Positions 56,784 to 64,000 of a stretch of DNA of 64,000 nucleotides are shown here, piece after piece. The stretch is taken from the NCBI GenBank assembly GCA_003168255.1, contig PMSU01000117.1, positions 22,922-86,921 on the forward strand, written 5' to 3'. The translations under genes and the position numbers were made by a program. This DNA comes from Actinomycetota bacterium (GTDB taxonomy: Bacteria > Actinomycetota > Actinomycetes > Streptosporangiales > Streptosporangiaceae). Under the pieces are notes generated by a model. The model was given only the letters and a program-made list of their open reading frames with translations, was not told the DNA's origin and made no database searches. The first letter of the stretch is position 1, and every line of letters begins with the position of its first letter.

Positions 56784-56859
56784 CGGCAATTTTTCCGAAC
56801 GGGCAGGTGCCGACGATGTACCGGCGCCCGGGGTTGCCGGGGCCGACCTGTGTGATTGC

Positions 56860-59427
56860 ATGGTCATGATGGTCACCACGCCCACGCCCACGCCAGGCGC
56901 CCGGCCGCGGGCCGCGACCTACCGCGTCCAGCTGCACGCCGGCTTCACCTTTGACGACGCCGCGGCCATCACCGGCTACCTTGCCCGCCTCGGTGTCAGC
57001 CACCTCTACTGTTCGCCCTACCTGCAAGCCGCCAAGGGCAGCACGCACGGCTACGACGTGGTCGATCATGGGCGGCTGAACTCCGAGCTCGGCGGCGACG
57101 CCGGCCACGCCCGCCTCGTCGAGCGGCTGGCCGCGGCCGGGCTGCGCCAGGTACTCGACATCGTGCCTAACCACATGGCGGTCGGCGGCCGGGCCAGCGC
57201 CTGGTGGTGGGACGTCCTGGAGCACGGAGTAGAGAGCCGGTACGCCGACTACTTCGACATCGACTGGGATCCGCCGCAGCCCGAGCTGGCAGGCATCGTG
57301 CTCGTGCCGGTGCTCGCGGACCACTACGGCCGCGTCCTTGACGCGGGCGAGCTGACCGTCGAGTGGCGCGACGGATCGCTGTCCGTCCGCTACTACGAGC
57401 ATGAGGCGCCGGTGTCGCGGCACACCCTCGACGGGCTGGACCGGGACGACAAAGGCCAGGTCACGCACGCTGCCATCGATGCGCTGAACCGGGACCCTGA
57501 CGCCCTCGACGCGCTGCTGCGACGACAGGCCCACCGGCTGGCACACTGGCGCACCGCGGCGCAGCAGCTCAACTACCGGCGGTTCTTCGACATCACCACG
57601 CTCGCCGGGCTCCGGGTGGAGGACCCCCAGGTCTTCGCCGACACGCACCGGCTCATACTGCGCATGGTCCGCGACGGTGTGCTCGACGGGCTCCGGGTCG
57701 ACCACGTGGACGGGCTCGCCGATCCGGCCGGGTACCTGGAGCGGCTGCGCGACGCGACCAGCGGCGGCTACGTGGTGGTGGAGAAGATCCTCGAGTCTGG
57801 CGAGGAACTGCCCGCGTCCTGGCCGGTGGCCGGCACCTCGGGCTACGACTTCCTGACCGCGGTCAACCAGCTCTTCGTGGACTCGGCCGGGGAGACCTCG
57901 ATGCGGACCTGCTACGCCCGCTTCACCGGCGGGACGCAGGACTACGGCGAGCTTGTTCACGCCGCGAAGCTACAGGTCATGCGGGAGAGCCTGGCCGCCG
58001 AGGTGGAGCGCCTCACCGGCCTGCTCGCCCGCGTCTGCGATCGCCATCGCCGCGAGCGCGACTTCACCCGCAGCCAGCTGCGCGATGTTCTGCACGAGGT
58101 GATCGCCGCCTTTCCCGTCTACCGCAGCTACGCCTACCCTGGGCACCCCGTGACGCGGGCGGACGCCGACCACGTGGCCGCCGCTGTGGCGCGAGCGCGG
58201 CAGCGTCGGCCCGAGCTCGACACCGAGCTCGCGGAGTTTGTCGGCGGACTGCTGACCGGAGCGCATCCAGGCGGTCCTGAGGCCGACTTCGTGGTGCATT
58301 TCGCCCAGGTGAGCGCGCCGGTCATGGCCAAGGGGGTGGAAGACACGGCCTTCTACCGCTACCAGGTGCTGGCCTCGCTCTGCGAGGTGGGCGGCGACCC
58401 TGGCCAGTTCGGCCGCACCGTGGATGACTTCCACCGGGCTATGGCCGACACGGCGCGGCAGTGGCCGGAGGCGATGCTCACCCTGTCCACCCATGACACC
58501 AAGCGCAGCGGCGATGTCAGGGCCCGCCTCAACCTGCTGGCCGAGCTGCCGCAAGCGTGGGAACGGGCGACGACGCGCTGGGCAGCGCGCAACGAGAGGC
58601 ACAAGCGGGACGGCTGGCCGGACCGCAATGCCGAGTACCTGCTGTACCAGTCGCTGGTGGGCGCCTGGCCGATCGACGCCGAGCGGGCCGGCGCGTTCAT
58701 GGCGAAGGCGGTGAAGGAAGCAAAGGTTCACACCTCCTGGACCGATCCGGATGCCGGCTACGACGACGCTGTGGACGCCTTCGTTACTGCCGTCCTTGCC
58801 GACGAGGGCTTCGTCGCCGACCTGGAGGGGTTCCTGGCCGAGAACCAGATCGTCGAGCTGGGCCGGATCAGCTCGCTGGCCCAGATGACGCTGCTGCTGA
58901 CCTGCCCGGGTATTCCTGACCTGTACCAGGGCACGGAAGTGTGGGATCTGTCCCTGGTCGATCCGGACAACCGCCGCCCCGTTGACTACACCGCCCGCGG
59001 CCGGCTCCTCGAGGCTCTCGCCGGCGCCGGGCCGCAGGACGCACTGGCCCGAGCCGACGAAGGCGGGCCCAAGCTCTGGCTCATTCATCGCCTCCTCGGC
59101 CACCGGCGCCGCTGCCCGGATGCCTACGGCCCCGGCTCGGGCTACGAGCCCCTCAGCGTCTCGGGGACCAGGGCGGACCACGCGGTGGCGTTCGCCAGGA
59201 CCGGCGGGCTGGCCGTGGTCGTGCCACGACTGGTTGCCCGGCTGCGCGGGGCGCGAAGTGACACGACGGTCGCGAACCCCGACGAGGTGTGGGGCGATAC
59301 GGCGGTCGCGCTCCCCGACGGCGAGTGGTTCGACGTGCTCACCGGCGAGGCCGTGACGGGCGGCAGCATCAGCGTGGCAGCGCTGCTCCGGCGGTTTCCT
59401 GTCGCTGTTCTTGGCAGAGCGAGCTGA
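56860..59427 (+). CDS. treY: Maltooligosyl trehalose synthase
   Basis: This 855-residue GH13 enzyme turns the reducing end of maltooligosaccharides into a trehalose link. It starts ATYRVQLHAGFTFDDAAAI (a TreY hallmark), then DIVPNHMAV, GLRVDHVDGLADP with the nucleophile Asp and YVVVEKILESGEELP with the acid Glu. The frame continues to LTLSTHDTKRSGDVRARL and DLYQGTEVWD. It overlaps treZ by one base (TGATG). Confidence 0.96.
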   Translation: MVMMVTTPTPTPGARPRAATYRVQLHAGFTFDDAAAITGYLARLGVSHLYCSPYLQAAKGSTHGYDVVDHGRLNSELGGDAGHARLVERLAAAGLRQVLDIVPNHMAVGGRASAWWWDVLEHGVESRYADYFDIDWDPPQPELAGIVLVPVLADHYGRVLDAGELTVEWRDGSLSVRYYEHEAPVSRHTLDGLDRDDKGQVTHAAIDALNRDPDALDALLRRQAHRLAHWRTAAQQLNYRRFFDITTLAGLRVEDPQVFADTHRLILRMVRDGVLDGLRVDHVDGLADPAGYLERLRDATSGGYVVVEKILESGEELPASWPVAGTSGYDFLTAVNQLFVDSAGETSMRTCYARFTGGTQDYGELVHAAKLQVMRESLAAEVERLTGLLARVCDRHRRERDFTRSQLRDVLHEVIAAFPVYRSYAYPGHPVTRADADHVAAAVARARQRRPELDTELAEFVGGLLTGAHPGGPEADFVVHFAQVSAPVMAKGVEDTAFYRYQVLASLCEVGGDPGQFGRTVDDFHRAMADTARQWPEAMLTLSTHDTKRSGDVRARLNLLAELPQAWERATTRWAARNERHKRDGWPDRNAEYLLYQSLVGAWPIDAERAGAFMAKAVKEAKVHTSWTDPDAGYDDAVDAFVTAVLADEGFVADLEGFLAENQIVELGRISSLAQMTLLLTCPGIPDLYQGTEVWDLSLVDPDNRRPVDYTARGRLLEALAGAGPQDALARADEGGPKLWLIHRLLGHRRRCPDAYGPGSGYEPLSVSGTRADHAVAFARTGGLAVVVPRLVARLRGARSDTTVANPDEVWGDTAVALPDGEWFDVLTGEAVTGGSISVAALLRRFPVAVLGRAS

Positions 59428-61166
59428 TGCACGAGTTCCGGGTCTGGGCGCCACTCCCCCGCGGCGTCGAGCTCGTGCTCGGCGAGCGGCGGATACCGAT
59501 GACGAGCGCCGACGGCGGCTGGTGGGAGTGCGCGGTCGATGAGGCGGGTGCTGGCACCGACTACGCCTTCAGCCTCGACGGCGGCCCCCCTCGTCCCGAC
59601 CCCCGCTCTGCCTTCCAGCCGCACGGCATCCACGCCGTGAGCCGGGTGGTCGACCATGCGGCCTTCGGCTGGCATGACACCGGCTGGCGGGGCGTGCCGC
59701 TGCCGGGATCGGGCCTCTACGAGTGCCACGTCGGCACATTCTCCGCCGAGGGGACCTTCGACGGGGCGATCGGGCACCTGGGGCACCTGGCCGAGCTGGG
59801 AATCGACGCCATTGAGCTGCTGCCGGTGGCCGAGTTCTCCGGGGACAGAGGGTGGGGCTACGACGGAGTCGATCTGTTCGCTCCGCACCACGCTTACGGC
59901 GGGCCGGACGGGCTCAAGCGGCTGATCGACGCGGCCCATGCCCACGGGCTCGGCGTGGTGATGGATGTCGTCTACAACCATCTCGGCCCTGCCGGGAACT
60001 ACCTGCCGGAGTTCGGGCCCTACTTCTCGCGCCGCCACCAGACCAACTGGGGCGACGCCGTGAACTTCGACGGCCCCGGCAGCGACGAGGTCAGGCGTTT
60101 CGTTATCGACAATGCCCTGGCGTGGCTGCGTGACTATCACTGCGACGGGCTGCGCCTCGATGCCGTACACGCCATCGCGGACCAGTCCGCCACCCACATC
60201 CTCGAGCAGCTCGCGGTCGAGGTGGACGCGCTGGCGGCTCATCTGCGCCGCCCGCTGTTCCTGATCGGCGAGAGCGACCTGAACGATCCCCGCTTCGTCC
60301 GCAGCCTCGAGGGTGGCGGCTACAGCCTCGATGCCGCCTGGGCCGACGAGTGGCACCACGCGCTGCACGCCACGCTGACCGGCGATGTAAGCGGCTACTA
60401 CGAGGACTTCGGGCCGCTGCCGCTGCTGGCCAAGGCGCTGCGCCAGGCATGGGTGTACGACGGCATCTACTCCCCGCACCGCCAGCGGATCCACGGCCGG
60501 CCGCCGGATGGGCTGGCTGGCAGCCAGTTCGTGGTCTTCACCCAGAACCACGACCAGGTCGGCAACCGGGTGGCCGGCGAGCGGAGCAGTTCGCTGATGA
60601 ACGACGGGCGGCTGAGAGTGGCGGCTGCCTTGCTGCTCACCTCGCCGTTCGCGCCGATGCTCTTCCAGGGCGAGGAGTGGGGCGCCACTACCCCGTTCCA
60701 GTACTTCACCGGCCACACCGATGCCGAGCTCGGCCGGAAAGTCAGCGAGGGACGACGCCGCGAGTTCGCCGACTTCGGCTGGGATCCCGGCGACGTGCCC
60801 GATCCGCAGGATCCGGCGACGTTCGGGCGCTCCAAACTCGACTGGACCGAGCCGACGAAGGAGCGCCAGGGCGGCCTGCTGGCCTGGTATCGCCGGCTGA
60901 TCGCCTTGCGCCGGCGCCTTGCCACTCTCGCGGATCCCCGGCTGGACCGCGTCGAGACCGAATACGATCAGGAAGCGGGCTGGCTGGTCGTCCGCCGCGG
61001 ACCGGTTGTGGTGGCCATCAATCTCGGTACCGGCACTTGGACCTTCCCGGTCAGCCCGGCGGCAGCGCTGCTCGAAGCGTCCGATCCCCGAGTCGGGCTT
61101 TCGGGGCAGGGCGTCGTCCTTCCCCCTGACACCGTCGCCATCCTGACCGAAGCGCGCGTGTCATGA
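59427..61166 (+). CDS. treZ: Maltooligosyl trehalose trehalohydrolase
   Basis: This 579-residue GH13 enzyme releases trehalose from the product of TreY. It begins MHEFRVWAPLPRGVELVLG (a carbohydrate-binding E-set domain), then VMDVVYNHLGP, GLRLDAVHAIAD with the nucleophile Asp, LIGESDLND with the Glu and FTQNHDQVGNR with the transition-state Asp. The start ATG shares a base with the treY stop, so the two are coupled. Confidence 0.96.
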   Translation: MHEFRVWAPLPRGVELVLGERRIPMTSADGGWWECAVDEAGAGTDYAFSLDGGPPRPDPRSAFQPHGIHAVSRVVDHAAFGWHDTGWRGVPLPGSGLYECHVGTFSAEGTFDGAIGHLGHLAELGIDAIELLPVAEFSGDRGWGYDGVDLFAPHHAYGGPDGLKRLIDAAHAHGLGVVMDVVYNHLGPAGNYLPEFGPYFSRRHQTNWGDAVNFDGPGSDEVRRFVIDNALAWLRDYHCDGLRLDAVHAIADQSATHILEQLAVEVDALAAHLRRPLFLIGESDLNDPRFVRSLEGGGYSLDAAWADEWHHALHATLTGDVSGYYEDFGPLPLLAKALRQAWVYDGIYSPHRQRIHGRPPDGLAGSQFVVFTQNHDQVGNRVAGERSSSLMNDGRLRVAAALLLTSPFAPMLFQGEEWGATTPFQYFTGHTDAELGRKVSEGRRREFADFGWDPGDVPDPQDPATFGRSKLDWTEPTKERQGGLLAWYRRLIALRRRLATLADPRLDRVETEYDQEAGWLVVRRGPVVVAINLGTGTWTFPVSPAAALLEASDPRVGLSGQGVVLPPDTVAILTEARVS

Positions 61167-61244
61167 CCTCATGCTGGGGCTGCCGGTACCGGGCGGGTCC
61201 GAGCAGCGCCGTTCGGTACCAATGAAGTGAGGACTCAGCCACAG

Positions 61245-63353
61245 ATGACCGACGCCCTCGAGATCTGGCCGGGCCGTCCCTACCCCCTGGGAGCCGCCTA
61301 TGACGGCGGCGGGACCAATTTCTCGTTGTTCTCCGAGGTGGCCGAAGGAGTCGAGCTCTGCCTTTTCGACGATGACGGCGCCGAAGAGCGGGTGGTCCTC
61401 GAGGAGGCCGACGCCTCTTGCTGGCACTGCTACCTTCCCTCGGTGGCGCCCGGGCAGCGTTATGGCTATCGGGTCCACGGGCCGTGGGCGCCGGAGGCGG
61501 GGCAGCGCTGCAACCCGGCCAAACTGCTGCTCGATCCCTACGCCAAGGCCATCGAAGGCCAGGTCGACTGGGCGCAGGCGTGCTTCCCGTACAACTTCGG
61601 CGACGAGAACTCGCGCAATGACGACGACAGCGCCGCCAACGTGCCCCGGTCAGTCGTGCACAACCCGTACTTCGACTGGGGCAACGACCGGCCGCCGGAC
61701 ATCCAGCTGAACGAGTCAATCATCTACGAGGTCCACGTCAAGGGGTTCACCGCCCGGCATCCCGATATCCCCGAGGCGCAGCGAGGCACCTACGCCGGCC
61801 TGGGCCACCCCGCCGCCGTCGAGTACCTCACCGCGCTCGGCATCACCGCGGTGGAACTGCTGCCGGTTCACCAGTTCATCAACGACTCGCATCTCGTCGA
61901 GCGCGGCCTGCGGAACTACTGGGGCTACAACTCGATCGGATTCCTCGCGCCACACAACGAGTACGCCTCGGGTGGCCATCGCGGTGAGCAGGTCGCCGAG
62001 TTCAAGGCGATGGTCCGGGCGCTGCACGAGGCCGGTATCGAGGTGATCCTCGACGTCGTTTACAACCACACCGCAGAGGGCAACCACCTGGGGCCCGTTC
62101 TGTCATTGAAGGGCATCGACAACGCCGCCTACTACCGCCTGGTGGCCGACAACCGGCGCTTCTACTACGACACCACCGGGACCGGGAACAGTCTCAACGT
62201 GGGCCACCCGCACACCCTTCAGCTGATCATGGATTCGCTGCGCTACTGGGTGACCGAGATGCACGTCGACGGGTTCCGCTTCGACCTAGCCGCTGCCCTG
62301 GCCCGCCAGTTCCACGAAGTCGACCGGCTGTCTGCCTTCTTTGACCTGATCCAGCAGGATCCGGTGGTGTCCCAGGTGAAGCTCATCGCCGAGCCATGGG
62401 ACATCGGCGAGGGCGGCTACCAGGTAGGCAACTTCCCCGCCCTGTGGTCGGAGTGGAACGGCAAATACCGCGACACCGTCCGGGACTTCTGGCGGGGCGA
62501 GCCTGCCACCCTCGGCGAGTTCGCCTCCCGGCTCACCGGGAGCTCCGACCTCTACCAGGCCGACAGCCGGCACCCGAGCGCCAGCGTCAACTTCGTCACC
62601 GCCCACGACGGCTTCACGCTGCGCGACCTGGTCTCTTACAACGAGAAGCACAACGACGCTAACGGCGAAGGCGGGGCAGACGGCGAGAGCCACAACCGCT
62701 CCTGGAACTGCGGAGCCGAGGGCGACACCGACGACAAAGCCATCGCGGCGCTGCGGCATCGACAGCAGCGCAATTTCCTCGCCACCCTGATGCTCTCGCA
62801 GGGGGTCACCATGCTGCTCGGCGGGGATGAGTCGGGGCGCACCCAGAAAGGGAACAACAACGCCTACTGCCAGGACAACGAAATCTCCTGGCAGGACTGG
62901 GATCACGTCGACGAGGATCTCCTCGACTTCACCCGCCGCCTGATCGCGCTGCGGCGCGAGCATCCGGTGCTGCGCCGCCGCCGCTGGTTCCAGGGCCTGC
63001 CCATCCGGGGAACCATCGACCTCGGCTGGTGCAAGCCCGACGGGACCGAGATGGGCGATGACGACTGGGATAGCGGGCTCGCCAACTCGGTCGGCGTCTT
63101 CCTCAACGGCGAGGCGATCACCGACCATGACCGCCGCGGCCAGCGAGTGACCGACGAGTCCTTCCTGCTCTTGTTCAACGCCCAGCAGGGCAGCATCGAC
63201 TGGACGCTGCCAGGGCAGTGGGGCAAGCGGTGGGAAGCGGTGCTGGACACTTCAGGGCCCGAGCGGGAGGGGGACTCCTTCGATAGCGGCGTAGCGGTTC
63301 CGGTGGCCGGACGTTCCCTCGTCGTTTTCCAGCGCAGCGACGTGCAGGGATGA
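61245..63353 (+). CDS. glgX: Glycogen debranching enzyme GlgX/TreX
   Basis: This 702-residue isoamylase-type GH13 enzyme cleaves alpha-1,6 branches and so feeds TreY. It has the CBM48 domain ([19 protein letters not shown]), [49 protein letters not shown] and [19 protein letters not shown] at 61245 is used; a GTG six codons upstream is possible and has a weaker context. It lies 78 bases after treZ. Confidence 0.95.
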   Translation: MTDALEIWPGRPYPLGAAYDGGGTNFSLFSEVAEGVELCLFDDDGAEERVVLEEADASCWHCYLPSVAPGQRYGYRVHGPWAPEAGQRCNPAKLLLDPYAKAIEGQVDWAQACFPYNFGDENSRNDDDSAANVPRSVVHNPYFDWGNDRPPDIQLNESIIYEVHVKGFTARHPDIPEAQRGTYAGLGHPAAVEYLTALGITAVELLPVHQFINDSHLVERGLRNYWGYNSIGFLAPHNEYASGGHRGEQVAEFKAMVRALHEAGIEVILDVVYNHTAEGNHLGPVLSLKGIDNAAYYRLVADNRRFYYDTTGTGNSLNVGHPHTLQLIMDSLRYWVTEMHVDGFRFDLAAALARQFHEVDRLSAFFDLIQQDPVVSQVKLIAEPWDIGEGGYQVGNFPALWSEWNGKYRDTVRDFWRGEPATLGEFASRLTGSSDLYQADSRHPSASVNFVTAHDGFTLRDLVSYNEKHNDANGEGGADGESHNRSWNCGAEGDTDDKAIAALRHRQQRNFLATLMLSQGVTMLLGGDESGRTQKGNNNAYCQDNEISWQDWDHVDEDLLDFTRRLIALRREHPVLRRRRWFQGLPIRGTIDLGWCKPDGTEMGDDDWDSGLANSVGVFLNGEAITDHDRRGQRVTDESFLLLFNAQQGSIDWTLPGQWGKRWEAVLDTSGPEREGDSFDSGVAVPVAGRSLVVFQRSDVQG

Positions 63354-63452
63354 CCAGGGCAGCGACGCCCGCCGCGACAGCCCAGGCACGTTCTGCCCCT
63401 GCCGGGCCGATGTCTCATAGTTCGGACGTTGTCACACCGCATTATGAGATCT

Positions 63453-63472
63453 GACGTTCCCGCGGGAACGTC
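63453..63472. promoter_or_regulatory. 20-base perfect palindrome after glgX
   Basis: The sequence GACGTTCCCG is followed directly by its reverse complement CGGGAACGTC. It lies about 100 bases after glgX in a gene-free region of 614 bases (63354-63967). It has no gap, unlike a terminator, and suits a dimeric repressor such as LacI type. Apart from this and the tandem repeat described separately, I see nothing in that region. Confidence 0.5.
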
Positions 63473-63727
63473 TGGTCAGGTCGGCGCGGGCACCGAGATG
63501 CGATTGAGTCGGCGAGGAAAGCAGGAGCAGTGGCAGTGGCGGCATGCCGTGGACGCTCAGCACATTGAGACCGCCCGGGCGGCAGGTCAGCCGAGTATCC
63601 CGAGACCGCATGCCACTGCCGGCCCGGTGAGCCGCGGCCTGGGCTGTTCCCAGCGCTGACGTCGGCCGATTCAGCCCGCGGGCTGGCCCGCCGCGGAACT
63701 GATGCCGCTGGTCATGGCGGTCGAGCA

Positions 63728-63855
63728 CATGATGTGGCGGCGGCGCGCCCGCACCACCCCCCCGGTCCATGAGGTGGCGGCGGCGCGCCCGACCACCTCC
63801 CCGGCACATGAGGTGGCGGCGGCGCGCCCGCACCACCTCCCCGGTCCATGAGGTT
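63728..63855. repeat. Tandem repeat of about 40 bases, three copies plus a partial
   Basis: Units begin with CATGAGGTGGCGGCGGCG (first copy CATGATG) at 63728, 63768 and 63807, with a short fourth at 63847; spacings are 40, 39 and 40. Each unit holds GAGGTGG and CCACCTC as inverted ends around GGCGCGCC, so each can fold into a hairpin. The repeats are nearly identical. They lie just upstream of a possible gene start at 63968. Confidence 0.8.
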
Positions 63856-63967
63856 CCGCTAGGACGCGTCGTGGCATAAACCGTCGTTTCCTGATCCCGG
63901 GCGATCGTGGGATGCCCGCGGACCCTGCCGGCCGGACTACTCCCGTCACACCGGCACCATCGACCCC

Positions 63968-64000
63968 GTGAGCCACGACTTCCGGAGCGCCGCCGAAGAT
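63968..64000 (+). CDS. Possible start of next gene (partial)
   Basis: A GTG at 63968 opens a frame (SHDFRSAAED) that runs to the window end, with no stop in 11 codons. It is too short to identify. Upstream bases show no strong ribosome site. Listed only as a candidate. Confidence 0.25.
   Translation, partial: MSHDFRSAAED

Noticed and set aside
57970..60716. Long antisense frames opposite treY and treZ
   Set aside because: Their products are low-complexity and Arg/Gly/Val-rich and mirror the codon bias of the real genes.
63728..63855. CRISPR array
   Set aside because: Units are contiguous with no unique spacers and there are no cas genes.

Overview
The window is high-GC DNA from a filamentous-type actinomycete (Actinomycetota). 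The evidence is gene order (infC-rpmI-rplT; ruvC-ruvA-ruvB-yajC-secD-secF-apt-rel; aroE-mltG-ruvX-alaS; pptH-pptT), many GTG starts, a WhiB protein, DUF5753/DUF6879 regulators, and a treY-treZ-glgX trehalose/glycogen cluster. I see no rRNA, tRNA or CRISPR array. I cannot name the genus.

Layout. (1) 1-4186, host: the end of an infC-rpmI-rplT-TrmH operon with a terminator-like hairpin in its leader, then an ABC-2 exporter whose ATPase gene is cut. (2) 4187-27187, a 23.0-kb integrated element: a large serine integrase at the left end, a MobC/MobA relaxase pair and a replication-relaxation family protein, but no FtsK/TraB-type DNA pump and no recognisable Rep. It is best described as an integrative mobilizable element. 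It has inserted exactly inside the Walker A codons of the ABC ATPase gene, so the N-terminal part of that gene lies 23 kb away at 27188-27358. (3) 27188-64000, host: pptH-pptT, aroE-mltG-ruvX-alaS, rarA, a secreted CHAP/beta-propeller protein, a decayed SpoIID-like gene, aspS, a metallo-beta-lactamase-fold hydrolase, a membrane cyclophilin, a DUF349 protein, rel, apt, secFD-yajC, ruvBAC, a lipase-like hydrolase and treY-treZ-glgX.

The most interesting content is the cargo of the element: two complete but clearly diverged graspetide (omega-ester RiPP) gene sets. Each has a precursor with a PFGL(R/K)Y leader motif and a Thr-ladder/Asp-ladder core, an ATP-grasp ligase of the SAV_5884 type, and a protein-isoaspartate-methyltransferase-like enzyme. 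The known parallel is the fuscimiditide type, in which the ATP-grasp enzyme makes side-chain esters and the methyltransferase then drives aspartimide formation. Set 1 (12776 down to 9100, minus strand) continues into an MFS exporter. Set 2 (24285-26729, plus strand) follows three small co-directional genes and divergent XRE/DUF5753 and DUF6879 genes; it ends in a remnant of a TPR-type regulator whose intact relative sits at 19833-21518 in the same element.

Other structure in the element includes a four-copy repeat array with an exact 11-bp period, a 28-bp palindrome upstream of mobC (candidate oriT or operator), iteron-like repeats after the relaxase gene, three copies of a small LT/S-x-x-QRD protein, and a WhiB gene paired with a protein ending in an RNA-polymerase-alpha-CTD-like helix-hairpin-helix.
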